Positions 17,779-27,046 of a stretch of 64,000 nucleotides of DNA are shown here, piece by piece. Position numbers and translations under genes: made by a program. Every line of letters starts with the position of its first letter. The stretch's first letter is position 1. The stretch is taken from NCBI RefSeq assembly GCF_012849555.1, contig NZ_CP051685.1, forward strand, positions 2,356,001 to 2,420,000. The letters run 5' to 3'. The stretch is from Massilia forsythiae. GTDB taxonomy: Bacteria > Pseudomonadota > Gammaproteobacteria > Burkholderiales > Burkholderiaceae_D. The notes below the pieces were generated by a model. It did no database searches. It was not told the DNA's origin and saw only the letters and a program-made list of their open reading frames with translations.

Positions 17779-18539
17779 GCGGCGCCGCCGCCGCTGCTGC
17801 CGCTGCTGCCGCTGTTGCCCGCTCCGCCCTTGCGGGCGCCGAAGGGCGCGTTCAGGGCTTCCAGCTGTTCCACGGTGCCGACGTTGACCCATTCGCCTTC
17901 GTACAACTCGCCGCCCACGCGGCCCTGCTCGATGAACTTGCGCATCAGCGGGCCGAACTTCAGGAATTCGCCGGCGCCGATGCCCTCGAACATCTCGGGA
18001 CGGTAGACGCCGATGCCGGCGAAGTTCCACTTGGGCGCGCCGTCGTTGGACAGCGTGTACATGGTCAATCCGAAGTCGCCTTCCGGGTTGTGCCACGGAT
18101 TCGGCGTCAGGTACAGCCAGGCGATGTCGCGCTTGTCGAGCGGGATGTCCTTGCCCAGCATGTCCTGGTCCTTGAGCGCATCCTTGACCTGCTCGAAGTC
18201 GAAGTAGGGCGCGTAGATGTCGCCCGACACCGCCAGGAACGGCTCGTCGCCCAGCAGGTGCAGCGCGTTGGCGATGCCGCCCGCGGTCTCCAATGGCGTG
18301 GGCTCGTGCGAGTACACGATGCGCGCGCCGTAGCGGCTGCCGTCGCCCAGTTCCTGCTCGATCATGTGGCCGAGGTGGGAATGGTTGATGACGATGTCGC
18401 GGATGCCGGCGCGCACCAGGTTCAATACGTGCCAGGCGATGAGCGGCCGCCCGCGCACCTTCAGCAGCGGCTTCGGGACGGTGTCGGTCAGCGGCCGCAT
18501 CCGCTCGCCGCGGCCGGCGGCGAAGATCATGGCTTTCAT
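17775..18539 (-). CDS. murU: N-acetylmuramate alpha-1-phosphate uridylyltransferase
   Basis: A 254-residue sugar-nucleotidyltransferase. The signature FAAGRGERMRPLTDTVPKPL binds nucleotide, and VSGDIYAPYFDF supplies the metal-binding Asp. MurU converts MurNAc-1-phosphate and UTP to UDP-MurNAc, letting recycled wall sugar bypass MurA, the fosfomycin target. The gene follows amgK by 11 bases, which is the diagnostic context. The protein ends in an odd Gly/Ser tract (residues about 235-254) that is absent from the catalytic core. Confidence 0.93.
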   Translation of the reverse strand: MKAMIFAAGRGERMRPLTDTVPKPLLKVRGRPLIAWHVLNLVRAGIRDIVINHSHLGHMIEQELGDGSRYGARIVYSHEPTPLETAGGIANALHLLGDEPFLAVSGDIYAPYFDFEQVKDALKDQDMLGKDIPLDKRDIAWLYLTPNPWHNPEGDFGLTMYTLSNDGAPKWNFAGIGVYRPEMFEGIGAGEFLKFGPLMRKFIEQGRVGGELYEGEWVNVGTVEQLEALNAPFGARKGGAGNSGSSGSSGGGAA

Positions 18540-18550
18540 CGCGCGCCTCC

Positions 18551-19609
18551 TCAGAAGGTGTAGCCGACCTGCGGCGCCTTGTCCTCGAAGGAATCGAGCA
18601 GGCGCGCCAGCGGCTTGAGTTCGGTGTAGCGGTTGGCGGTCTTGCGCACGTAGTCGAGCACGGTCGGCAGGTCGCCCATGTAGACGGCCTTGCCGTCGCG
18701 ATAGTTCAGGCGGCAGAAGATGCCCAGGATTTTCAGGTGGCGCTGCAAGGCCATGTATTCGAAGTCGCGATAAAAGGCGTCGATGTCCGGGTTCACCGGC
18801 AGGCCGGCGCGCTTGGCGCTCTGCCAGTAGCGCACCACCCAGTCCAGCACGAATTCCTCGTCCCACTGGACGTAGGCGTCGCGCAGCAGCGAGGCCAGGT
18901 CGTAGGTCACCGGGCCGTACACGGCATCCTGGAAATCCAGCACGCCGGGGTTGCCCTGGTCGAGGAACATCAGGTTGCGCGAGTGGTAGTCGCGGTGCAT
19001 GAAGACCTGCTGCTGGGCCAGCACGTTGGCGGTGATCGCCTCGAACACTTTACTCAACTGGGTTTGCTGGACGTCGGTCAGGGTGGCGCCCAGGTGGCGT
19101 CCCACGAACCATTCCGGAAACAAATTCATCTCGCGCAGCACGAAGGCGCGGTCGAATTCCGGCAGCACGCCCGGCTGGCTGGTCTGCTGGAACTTGATCA
19201 GGGCATCGATCGCATCCGAGTACATGAAGGGCGCGTTGTCGATGTCGAGACGCTGCAGGTAGGTCGTGGTGCCGAGGTCGGACAGCAGCAGGAAGCCGGC
19301 CTCGACCTGGCGCGCGACGATCGCCGGCACGGTGACGCCGGCGTCGAACAGCAGGCCGTCGACGTGGATAAAGGCCGGCACGTTCTCGCGCTCGGGCGGC
19401 GCGTCCATGGCGATCAGGGTGGCGCCGAGCTTGTCGCGCAGCGCCGGCAGCACGTCCAGGCGGAAGTAGCGGCGGAAGCTGGCATCGGTCGAAGCGGGGC
19501 GCAGGCTCCCGGCCTCGACCAGGTCCAGGGTGCCCAGCCATGCGGTCAGCTGGGCCAGGCGGGCATCCTGCCCGTCGGCGGTAGGGGAGAGTTGAGACAG
19601 AGAAGACAT
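18551..19609 (-). CDS. amgK: N-acetylmuramate/N-acetylglucosamine anomeric kinase
   Basis: A 352-residue aminoglycoside-phosphotransferase-fold kinase. The catalytic loop reads FMHRDYHSRNLMF, with Asp and Asn, followed by the metal-binding LDFQDAVYGPVTYDL. AmgK phosphorylates the anomeric carbon of MurNAc or GlcNAc taken from peptidoglycan turnover, and MurU then uses the product. The start follows GGGA and begins MSSLSQLS. It heads amgK-murU-pepP-ubiH and is divergent from lptD, a neighbourhood shared with other beta- and gammaproteobacteria. Confidence 0.94.
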   Translation of the reverse strand: MSSLSQLSPTADGQDARLAQLTAWLGTLDLVEAGSLRPASTDASFRRYFRLDVLPALRDKLGATLIAMDAPPERENVPAFIHVDGLLFDAGVTVPAIVARQVEAGFLLLSDLGTTTYLQRLDIDNAPFMYSDAIDALIKFQQTSQPGVLPEFDRAFVLREMNLFPEWFVGRHLGATLTDVQQTQLSKVFEAITANVLAQQQVFMHRDYHSRNLMFLDQGNPGVLDFQDAVYGPVTYDLASLLRDAYVQWDEEFVLDWVVRYWQSAKRAGLPVNPDIDAFYRDFEYMALQRHLKILGIFCRLNYRDGKAVYMGDLPTVLDYVRKTANRYTELKPLARLLDSFEDKAPQVGYTF

Positions 19610-19980
19610 GAAGCGTCCCGGTGGGTCCGGTCGGTAATGGGTGAATACGGCGAAGTGGTAACGTTCAAGTGTAGAGCATGCACCTGAGCATGGCAATGCG
19701 GACGCAATCGGGCGGCCCCGGCGCGGATGGCCGGCTTACTGTTGAGCCTCCTCAAAGCCTCCTGCGCCGGCCGTGAGCCGGGCGGTCGCATCCTGCTTCG
19801 GGTGTAACAATTGTATCTGCGTGCTTGGCGAGAAGCCTTGCAAATCAATGGCTTGCGGTTTGTTGGCAATGCCCGGCGCGGCGCCGGCGGGCGGCGCTTT
19901 TGCGACCGTGGCTGAGATATTCCCATATAATAAGGAATTCGATACCAACCTCGCCCCTGTATGGTGCATCGCGATCTTTC
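19610..19980. promoter_or_regulatory. 371-bp divergent promoter region amgK / lptD
   Basis: It contains a perfect TATAAT -10 hexamer at 19926-19931, oriented toward lptD, within an AT-richer patch. The -35 region is not convincing. The stretch next to amgK has no obvious promoter of comparable quality. No gene or RNA was recognised. Confidence 0.5.
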
Positions 19981-22338
19981 ATGAGCTGGATTACGGCCCT
20001 TCCTTTCCCGCCGCGGCGCGCAGTCGCCTTGTCCGCCCTCGTCACCGTGGCCACGGGGCCGCTGCACGCCCAGACCGCGCCCGCCACCACGGCCGCGGTC
20101 GCCGCCGCTTTTCCCGCTTCCGATGCAGCTTCTGCCCCGGCACCGCTGCCGGTGCCTGCGGCCGTCGCCGCCACGCGCGCCGACGAACAGGAATTGCCGG
20201 TCACCATGCGCGCCGAGGAAATCAGCGGCCGGCCGGACCGCGAGATGAACCTGGCGCGCGACGTCGAGATCACGCGCGGCCCCACCGGCATCACCGCCGA
20301 TACCGCCTGCTACTACCGCGTCGAGGACAAGGTCACGGCGGAAGGCCACATCAACATGTGGCGCTTCGGCGACCGCTACAAGGGCGACGCCCTGGAATTG
20401 AACCTGGAGACCGGCAAGGGCTGGGTGCTCGATCCGCAATACCACCTGCACATGAACAATGCGCAGGGCCAGGCGGCGCGCATCGACTTCCTGGGCGAGG
20501 ACCAGGCAGTGGTGGTGGACGGCACCTACAGCACCTGCGACGGCCCCGACCCGTCGTGGTACCTGAAATCGAGCACCCTGCGCCTGGACCAGGGGCGCGA
20601 CGTCGGCACCGCCGGCAAGACCGTCATCTATTTCAAGGGTGTGCCGATCCTCGGTACGCCCGCGCTGTCGTTCTCGCTGTCGGGCGCGCGCCGCTCCGGC
20701 TGGCTGCCGCCGACCATCGGCCTGGGCTCCAAGGGTTCGGCCGAGCTGATGGTGCCGTACTATTTCAACCTGGCGCCGAATCGCGACCTGACCGTGTTCC
20801 CGCGCTACATGTTCGACCGCGGCCTGCAGCTGGGCGCGACCGGGCGCTACATCGGCGAGACCGGGCGCGGGCCGTACAGCGGCGAGACGCATATCGAGTA
20901 CATGCCGAACGACCGCATGGCGCGCAGCGAAGGCCTCGGGCACAGCGACCGCTGGTGGATCGATACCCTGCACAGCCAGACGCTGGCGCCGGGCTGGACC
21001 TTCGGCTGGAATGCCCACGGCGCCTCCGACAACCAGTACCCGTCCGATTTCTCGCGCACGGTGGCGGCCAGCGCCGAGCGCCAGCTGCTGCGCGAGCTGC
21101 GCACCGATTACTATGGCCAGTACTGGAGCCTGATCGCGCGCGTGCAGAGCTACCAGGTGCTGCAGGACCCGGGCGCCGCCGCCAATCCGTCGCTGACGGT
21201 GCCGCGTCCGTACGACCGCCTGCCGCAGATTAATTTCCATGCCGGCCGCTACGACGTGCTGGGCGGCTTCGACTGGGCGCTGGACGCCGAGGCGGTGTCG
21301 TTCTCGCATCCGGACAAGGGCGTGGTGCAGGGCAACCGCGCCAACCTGGTCGGCCAGGTCAGCTACCCGATCGTGCGTCCGGGCTGGTTCTTCACGCCGA
21401 AGATGATCCTGCACGCCACCCAGTACGACCTGGACAGCACGGCCAGCGGCGCCGACAGCAAGATCTCGCGCGTGCTGCCGACGGTCTCGCTGGACAGCGG
21501 CCTGGTGTTCGAGCGCGAGGCCTCGTTCTTCGGGCGCGCCGCCACCCAGACGCTGGAGCCGCGCCTGTTCTACGTGCGCACGCCGTACAAGGACCAGAGC
21601 GCGATTCCGAACTTCGACACCGGCATCGCCGGTTTCAACTACGCCCAGCTGTTTACCGAGAACCGCTTCGTCGGCGCCGACAAGGTGTCCGACGCCAACC
21701 AGCTGACCGCCGCCATCGTCTCGCGCTTCATCGAGAGCAGCGGCGTCGAGCGCTTGCGCCTGGCCGTCGGCAGCCGCTATTATTTCAGCGATCCGCGCGT
21801 GCGCCTGGACACCAGCGAAGCGCCGAACGTGACCCGTTCGGACGCGCTGCTGGCCGCCTCCGGCCGCATTTCCGAAACCTGGAGCTTCGACAGCGGCGTA
21901 CAATACGATGCGCAGGCGCGCAGCCTGTACAGCATGAACTACGGCGTGCAGTACCAGCCGGCGCCGATGAAGGTGGTCAACGTCGAATACCGTTATCAAC
22001 GCGACACCGTCGGCAACGCCACCGGTTTCCGCAACGCCGACATCTCGGGCCAGTGGCCGCTGACGCAGCGCTGGTACGGCGTGACCCGGGTCAGCTATTC
22101 GCTGCGCGACCGCAAGCTGCTCGAGAGCCTCGTCGGACTCGAGTACAAGGCCGATTGCTGGGTGTTCCGGATGGGCGTGCAGCGCTTCGTGACCGCTTCC
22201 CAGACGATCTCGACGCCGGCCTTCTTCCAGCTCGAGCTCAACGGCTTGTCGCGCCTGGGATTCGGCAACCCGCTCGAAACCTTCAACAAGAGCATTCCCG
22301 GCTACACCCGGCTGAACTCCAACGTCGGCCGCCCCTGA
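19981..22338 (+). CDS. lptD: LPS-assembly protein LptD
   Basis: A 785-residue outer membrane protein that, with LptE, places lipopolysaccharide in the outer leaflet. A signal peptide (to about LHAQ, residue 31) and an Ala/Pro-rich spacer precede the OstA/LptA-like jellyroll (MRAEEISGRPDREMNLARDVEITRG onward) and a large C-terminal beta-barrel ending NSNVGRP. Cysteines in TACYYR, STCDGP and KADCWVF fit the family's disulfide pattern, with one C-terminal Cys visible instead of two. The ATG has no clear ribosome site. It heads the conserved lptD-surA-pdxA-rsmA operon. Confidence 0.96.
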   Translation: MSWITALPFPPRRAVALSALVTVATGPLHAQTAPATTAAVAAAFPASDAASAPAPLPVPAAVAATRADEQELPVTMRAEEISGRPDREMNLARDVEITRGPTGITADTACYYRVEDKVTAEGHINMWRFGDRYKGDALELNLETGKGWVLDPQYHLHMNNAQGQAARIDFLGEDQAVVVDGTYSTCDGPDPSWYLKSSTLRLDQGRDVGTAGKTVIYFKGVPILGTPALSFSLSGARRSGWLPPTIGLGSKGSAELMVPYYFNLAPNRDLTVFPRYMFDRGLQLGATGRYIGETGRGPYSGETHIEYMPNDRMARSEGLGHSDRWWIDTLHSQTLAPGWTFGWNAHGASDNQYPSDFSRTVAASAERQLLRELRTDYYGQYWSLIARVQSYQVLQDPGAAANPSLTVPRPYDRLPQINFHAGRYDVLGGFDWALDAEAVSFSHPDKGVVQGNRANLVGQVSYPIVRPGWFFTPKMILHATQYDLDSTASGADSKISRVLPTVSLDSGLVFEREASFFGRAATQTLEPRLFYVRTPYKDQSAIPNFDTGIAGFNYAQLFTENRFVGADKVSDANQLTAAIVSRFIESSGVERLRLAVGSRYYFSDPRVRLDTSEAPNVTRSDALLAASGRISETWSFDSGVQYDAQARSLYSMNYGVQYQPAPMKVVNVEYRYQRDTVGNATGFRNADISGQWPLTQRWYGVTRVSYSLRDRKLLESLVGLEYKADCWVFRMGVQRFVTASQTISTPAFFQLELNGLSRLGFGNPLETFNKSIPGYTRLNSNVGRP

Positions 22339-22366
22339 CCGGGCCCTGGACAACTAGAACCCTGAA

Positions 22367-23854
22367 ATGAGTGCTTTCCTGACTATGCGTACCACCCGTT
22401 TGCACCTGCCCGCACTGAAAACGCACCACATCAAGCTGGCGGCGGCGCTGCTGTGCGCCGTCGCGGCCGGCGACGTCCTGGCCCAGGCCGCAACCCGTCC
22501 CGCGGCGCCGGCCGCCAAGCCGGGCGCCGCCGCGCCGGCCGCCGCGCCCGCACCGGCCGCCGCCGCCGCGGCAAAGCCGTCCACCGGTTTCCTGCCGCCG
22601 GCGTCCAGCGACGCCAAGGTGATCGATTCCGTGTACGTGATCGTCAACGACGAAGTCATCACCAAGCGCGAAGTCGACCTGCGCGTGGCCGAGATCACCC
22701 AGCAGGCGCGCGCCAGCCAGGCGCAGTTGCCGGATGCCGACACCCTGCGCCGCCAGGTGGTCGAATCGATGATCACCCAGCGCGCCCAGATCCAGCTGGC
22801 CAAGGAGATGGGCGTGCGCGTCGACGACACCACGCTCGACCGCGCCATCGGCCGCATCGCCGAAGGCCAGAAGATGAGCGTGCAGGAGATGCGCAACCAG
22901 ATCGAGAAGGAGGGCCTGACCTTCGCCGCGTTCCGCGAGCAGATCCGCAACGAGATCATGACGCAGCGCCTGGTCGAGCACGAGGTCGACAGCAAGCTGC
23001 AGGTCTCGGAAGCCGAGATCGACACCTACCTGGCCGCCGAAAAGGCCGCCGCCGCCGACCGCGTCGAGATGGACCTGGCGCAGATCCTGGTGCGCATCCC
23101 GGAAAACGCCTCGCCCGAGCAGATCGCGGCGCGCAAGGCGCGCGCCGACGAGGTGGCGCGCCAGCTGCGCACCGGCGCCGACTTCGGCAAGATGGCCGCG
23201 ACCTACTCCGACGCCCCGGATGCGCTCAAGGGCGGCGCCATCGGCTGGCGCGAGCCGGAGCGCCTGCCGACGGTGTTCTCCACCGAGCTGCGCAAGCTGA
23301 AGGCCGGCCAGGTGACCCCGGTCGTGCGCACCAACGTCGGCTTCCACATCCTCAAGCTGATCGATGTGCGTCCGCTCAAGAGCGCCGCCCAGCAGGCCGA
23401 ACAGGCCGTGGTCGAGCAGACCCACGCGCGCCACATCATGATGAAGGTGACGCCGGCCATGAACGAGGACGAGGTGCGCAAGCGCCTGCTCGATTTCAAG
23501 GCGAAGATCGAGGCCAAGCAGGCCAATTTCGAGGACATCGCGCGCCAGTCGTCGCAGGACAGCTACGCATCGAAGGGCGGCGACATGGGCTGGCTGTTCC
23601 CCGGCGACACGGTGCCGGAACTCGAGGAGGCGATGAAGACCTTGAAGCCGGGCGAGATCTCGGGTGTGGTGAAGTCGCAGTTCGGCTTCCACATCGTGCA
23701 GGTCATCGAGCGCAAGAGCGAAGACGTGTCCAAGGAAAAGGAACGTTCGGCCGCGCGCCAGGTGCTGACCGAGCGCAAGCGCGGCGAAGCGCTGGAAGAC
23801 TGGAGCCGCCAGATCCGCGACCGCGCCTACGTCGAGTTCCGCGAGGACAAGTAA
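22367..23854 (+). CDS. surA: periplasmic chaperone / peptidyl-prolyl isomerase SurA
   Basis: A 495-residue periplasmic chaperone for beta-barrel outer membrane proteins such as LptD. A signal peptide ends near DVLAQ. An Ala/Pro-rich low-complexity spacer (about 42-80) makes it longer than E. coli SurA (428). The SurA N-domain follows ([20 protein letters not shown]), then two parvulin domains (about 235-335 with [18 protein letters not shown], and about 355-460 with [21 protein letters not shown]). An ATG six codons downstream is an alternative start; neither has a strong ribosome site. Confidence 0.95.
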   Translation: MSAFLTMRTTRLHLPALKTHHIKLAAALLCAVAAGDVLAQAATRPAAPAAKPGAAAPAAAPAPAAAAAAKPSTGFLPPASSDAKVIDSVYVIVNDEVITKREVDLRVAEITQQARASQAQLPDADTLRRQVVESMITQRAQIQLAKEMGVRVDDTTLDRAIGRIAEGQKMSVQEMRNQIEKEGLTFAAFREQIRNEIMTQRLVEHEVDSKLQVSEAEIDTYLAAEKAAAADRVEMDLAQILVRIPENASPEQIAARKARADEVARQLRTGADFGKMAATYSDAPDALKGGAIGWREPERLPTVFSTELRKLKAGQVTPVVRTNVGFHILKLIDVRPLKSAAQQAEQAVVEQTHARHIMMKVTPAMNEDEVRKRLLDFKAKIEAKQANFEDIARQSSQDSYASKGGDMGWLFPGDTVPELEEAMKTLKPGEISGVVKSQFGFHIVQVIERKSEDVSKEKERSAARQVLTERKRGEALEDWSRQIRDRAYVEFREDK

Positions 23855-23858
23855 GGCC

Positions 23859-24938
23859 ATGGCGACGGCAGGCACGCGCCCGACGCTGGCGCTCACCGTC
23901 GGCGAGCCGGCCGGCATCGGTCCGGAAATCGCGATCCGCGCCGCCTGGGCGCTGCGCCAGGACGCGCGCTGCGTGCTGGTGGGCGACGCCGCCTTCCTGG
24001 CGCTCACGGCCAGCCTGATCGATCCGGCGATGCGCCTGTCCGCGATCTCGACCCTGGCGCTGCGCCACAGCGGCCTGCCGCACTTCGGCCCGGATGTGAT
24101 TGCGGTGATCGACGTGCCGCTCGACGCCCACGTGACGCCGGGTACGCTCGATGCCGCCAACGGCCGCGCCGTGCTGGCCACGCTCGACCTGGCGGTCGAG
24201 GGCGTGGGGGCCGGCTGGTTCGACGCCATCGTCACCGCGCCGCTGCAGAAGAGCACCATCAACGACGCCGGCATCGCGTTTTCCGGCCATACCGAATACC
24301 TGGCCGACAAGACCGGCACGCCGAAGGTCGTCATGATGCTGGCCGGCGCCATGGCGCCGGATGCAGGGGTGGAGGAGGATGGGCGCACGCCCTGGCTGCG
24401 CGTGGCGCTGGCCACCACCCACCTGGCGCTCAAGGACGTGCCCGCCGCCATCACCCACGACAGCCTGGCCCGGGTGCTGGCCATCCTGCACGCCGACCTG
24501 CAGGACAAGTTCGGCATCGCGGCGCCGCGCATCCTGGTGACCGGCCTGAACCCGCATGCCGGGGAAAACGGTTACCTGGGGCGCGAAGAGATCGACGTCA
24601 TCGAACCGGTGCTGCAGGCGGCGCGCGCGCGCGGCGTCGATGCGCGCGGCCCGTATCCGGCCGATACCCTGTTCCAGCCCAAGTACCTGCGCGACGCCGA
24701 TGCCGTGCTGGCCATGTACCACGACCAGGGCTTGCCGGTGCTCAAGCACGCCACCTTCGGCAGGGGCGTGAACATCACCCTCGGCCTGCCCTTGATCCGC
24801 ACCTCGGTCGACCACGGCACCGCGCTCGACCTGGCCGCGCAAGGCCTGGGCCTGGCCGATTGCGGCAGCATGGAAGAGGCGATCCGCGTCGCCGTGGCCA
24901 TGGTGCTGGCGCGCGCCGGCACCCTGCGCGTTTCCTGA
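23859..24938 (+). CDS. pdxA: 4-hydroxythreonine-4-phosphate dehydrogenase
   Basis: A 359-residue NAD-dependent dehydrogenase of vitamin B6 synthesis, oxidising 4-phosphohydroxy-L-threonine. The N-terminal [12 protein letters not shown] motif is present. Metal-binding histidines lie in [23 protein letters not shown] and [11 protein letters not shown]. The length is about 30 residues greater than E. coli PdxA, with an insertion around [14 protein letters not shown]. It starts four bases after surA in the same operon. Confidence 0.96.
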   Translation: MATAGTRPTLALTVGEPAGIGPEIAIRAAWALRQDARCVLVGDAAFLALTASLIDPAMRLSAISTLALRHSGLPHFGPDVIAVIDVPLDAHVTPGTLDAANGRAVLATLDLAVEGVGAGWFDAIVTAPLQKSTINDAGIAFSGHTEYLADKTGTPKVVMMLAGAMAPDAGVEEDGRTPWLRVALATTHLALKDVPAAITHDSLARVLAILHADLQDKFGIAAPRILVTGLNPHAGENGYLGREEIDVIEPVLQAARARGVDARGPYPADTLFQPKYLRDADAVLAMYHDQGLPVLKHATFGRGVNITLGLPLIRTSVDHGTALDLAAQGLGLADCGSMEEAIRVAVAMVLARAGTLRVS

Positions 24939-24964
24939 ACGCGCACAACCATAGAAAAACAAGC

Positions 24965-25747
24965 ATGAAACACGTAGCCCGCAAGCGCTTCGGCCAGAAT
25001 TTCCTGACCGACGACCATGTCCTCCACGACATCATCGATGCCATCGGCCCGCGCCAGGGCGACACCATGGTCGAGATCGGCCCCGGCCTGGCGGCGATGA
25101 CAGCGCTGCTGCTCAAGGAGCTCGACCACATGCACGTGGTGGAACTCGACCGCGACCTAGTGGCGCGCCTGGAAAAAGCCTATCCGCGCGAACGCCTGAC
25201 GATCCACGCCGGCGACGCGCTGAAATTCGACTTCGGATCGATCCCGGTGGCGGAAGGGAAGAAACTGCGCGTGGTCGGCAACCTGCCGTACAACATCTCC
25301 AGCCCGCTGCTGTTCCACCTGGCCGAGTTCGCGTACCTGATCGAGGACCAGCATTTCATGCTGCAGAAGGAGGTGGTGGAGCGCATGGTGGCCGAGCCCG
25401 GCACCAAGGCCTACAGCCGTTTGTCGGTGATGCTGCAATGGCGCTACGACATGGCGATGCTGTTCGTGGTGCCGCCGACCGCCTTCGATCCGCCGCCGCG
25501 GGTCGATTCCGCCATCGTGCGCATGGTGCCGACCCGGCGCCGCCTGCCCGCCGACGCCGCCACGCTGGAAGCGGTGGTGACGAAAGCGTTTTCCCAGCGT
25601 CGCAAGGTGATCCGCAACTGCGTGGCCGGCATGTTCACCGAACAGCAGCTGGGCGAGGCCGGTATCGATCCGGGCGCGCGCCCGGAAGCGGTGGCGCTGG
25701 AGCAGTATGTCGCGCTGGCCAACATCCTGAAGCCGGTCACCGAATAA
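24965..25747 (+). CDS. rsmA: 16S rRNA dimethyladenosine transferase RsmA
   Basis: A 260-residue SAM-dependent methyltransferase (KsgA) that dimethylates two adjacent adenines near the 3' end of 16S rRNA during small-subunit maturation. It shows KRFGQNFLTD, the SAM motif VEIGPGLAAMT, the GD of HAGDALKFDF and the catalytic NLPYNISSPLL. It is the last gene of the lptD-surA-pdxA-rsmA operon. A REP hairpin follows about 20 bases after the stop. Confidence 0.97.
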   Translation: MKHVARKRFGQNFLTDDHVLHDIIDAIGPRQGDTMVEIGPGLAAMTALLLKELDHMHVVELDRDLVARLEKAYPRERLTIHAGDALKFDFGSIPVAEGKKLRVVGNLPYNISSPLLFHLAEFAYLIEDQHFMLQKEVVERMVAEPGTKAYSRLSVMLQWRYDMAMLFVVPPTAFDPPPRVDSAIVRMVPTRRRLPADAATLEAVVTKAFSQRRKVIRNCVAGMFTEQQLGEAGIDPGARPEAVALEQYVALANILKPVTE

Positions 25748-25765
25748 AACCCCCCCATCGTTCCA

Positions 25766-25796
25766 GCACTGTCCCCGCCTGCGCGGGGGACGGTGC
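25766..25796. repeat. single REP hairpin downstream of rsmA
   Basis: GCAC-GTCCCCGC pairs with GCGGGGGAC-GTGC around a short TGC loop. It belongs to the window's dispersed REP family, but here as a solitary copy. At the operon end it may protect the mRNA 3' end or help terminate transcription. Confidence 0.7.
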
Positions 25797-25976
25797 TGCG
25801 GCGCCTCGTTCGCGCCAGCTCTGCTGCACCGCAAAATCCCGTTTTTTGCGCTCCATCCCGCGTTTTTCGCCGTTCGTCGCAGCTCCCTGGATCGCTTGCG
25901 GCCAGGCGCCTAGAGTGACGCCATCGACAGCCGCAAGGCGTCCCTCACGAACGAAGCGAAACCCAAGGAGCCGTAC

Positions 25977-26171
25977 ATGAACGTCCTCAAACACATGGAA
26001 GTGATCTTCCTGACCGCCGTGGTCCTGGCTGGCGTCACCAGCTACGCCAGCGCCGCGATCCCGGCACCACGCCAGCACGTCACGGTGCAGAACGCGAGCG
26101 CTGCGCAACAGGTGGCCGTGATAACCGTCACCGCCAAGCGCCTGAGCGCCGCCGAAAAGGCCCGCCTGTGA
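25977..26171 (+). CDS. small predicted exported protein (64 aa), unknown function
   Basis: I do not recognise a named family. The AAGGAG site at good spacing before the ATG argues that this short frame is real. Residues 1 to about 26 form a signal peptide ending SYASA, leaving a mature peptide of some 38 residues rich in Val, Ala and Lys with the C-terminus TAKRLSAAEKARL. It has no cysteine, so it is not a lipoprotein. It stands alone between rsmA and a convergent lipoprotein pair, with a hairpin terminator directly after its stop. Confidence 0.6.
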   Translation: MNVLKHMEVIFLTAVVLAGVTSYASAAIPAPRQHVTVQNASAAQQVAVITVTAKRLSAAEKARL

Positions 26172-26180
26172 ATCGTGGAT

Positions 26181-26212
26181 AAAAAAAAGCCCGCTTTTGA
26201 GGGCGGGCTTAA
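26181..26212 (-). terminator. intrinsic terminator for the lipoprotein pair
   Basis: AAGCCCGC (26187-26194) pairs with GCGGGCTT (26203-26210). On the minus strand the stem is followed by eight T residues, so it stops transcription coming from the two leftward lipoprotein genes. It may also serve the small rightward gene, although the T-run on that side is weak. Confidence 0.8.
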
Positions 26213-26356
26213 ATCCAATTCTTTTTAAGGAGAGTTGGAGGAGACAAGAGTTAGTATGCTGCACGACAGCATATCAGTCAAATTTTTATTGATGATAGTC
26301 GATATCACCAGCTTCCATATCTCAGCCATACCCTCCAGGCGATACTCAGCTGTTGC

Positions 26357-27031
26357 TCAGCTATTGTTAACGCAATTCACGTTCACGTTGCTGACGCTGC
26401 CCGCGGTCTCGACCGCATCGTCGATGGTGCCCACATTGTTGGTCACGGTGCAGGTCTGGCCGGTCGGTTGCGTCAGCACGGTCACGCCGTAGGTGCTGCC
26501 GTAAGCCGATTTGAGGCTCAGCACATACGAGGTCGACCCTTTCGCTGGCGCAGCGGTGGCACCGGCGGTGCTGCCGTTGGTCAGCACCAGTCCATCGCCG
26601 GTCAGGTTGGTGATCGAGCCGCCGACGTTGAAGCCGTTGATCACGCAGGCATAGCGCACGTCGATCGACGCGAACTGGCCGGCGGTCGCCTTGGCCGGAA
26701 ACTGCGTCGAATACACCGAACAGGTCTGGTGCTTCGGCTGCGCGCCCACGGCCGTGGTGGCGCCGGTGGAATCGAGGACCTGCCCTTTCGGGATCACGTC
26801 GTAGCTGTCGCCATACGAGATCTGGTTCGGAAACACCGCAGTCACTTCGGCGCCGGCCGTGGCCGGCGGACTGATTGCCAGGTCCTGCCCGCCGGTGCTC
26901 AGCACCAGGCCGGGATAGACCACGCCATACACCGTGACATTGATTGGAAAGGTGGCCTTGCCGCCACCGCAGGAGGCCAGCGTCAGCGATGCCGCCAGGA
27001 CCAGCGCGCCACGCGCGAGGGAAAACTTCAT
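26357..27031 (-). CDS. lipoprotein with glycine-rich LVL/QTC repeats, paralog 1
   Basis: A 224-residue predicted lipoprotein; the lipobox LTLASC ends the signal peptide at Cys21, followed by GGG. Two diverged repeats follow. The second is clearest, running from GDGLVLTNGSTAG through YGVTVLTQPTGQTCTVTNN to VNVNCVNNS. Such beta-rich repeats, with LVL-N-G and TQPTGQTC-V-NG-G blocks, occur in surface lipoproteins of Burkholderiales and have no firm function. The start follows a GGAG site. It lies 15 bases after a paralog and was probably made by tandem duplication. Confidence 0.75.
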   Translation of the reverse strand: MKFSLARGALVLAASLTLASCGGGKATFPINVTVYGVVYPGLVLSTGGQDLAISPPATAGAEVTAVFPNQISYGDSYDVIPKGQVLDSTGATTAVGAQPKHQTCSVYSTQFPAKATAGQFASIDVRYACVINGFNVGGSITNLTGDGLVLTNGSTAGATAAPAKGSTSYVLSLKSAYGSTYGVTVLTQPTGQTCTVTNNVGTIDDAVETAGSVSNVNVNCVNNS

Positions 27032-27046
27032 GTGCTTCTCCAAGGG

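Noticed and set aside
19546..22353. A 935-codon open frame on the minus strand
   Set aside because: Antisense to lptD; low-complexity composition and no recognisable domain.
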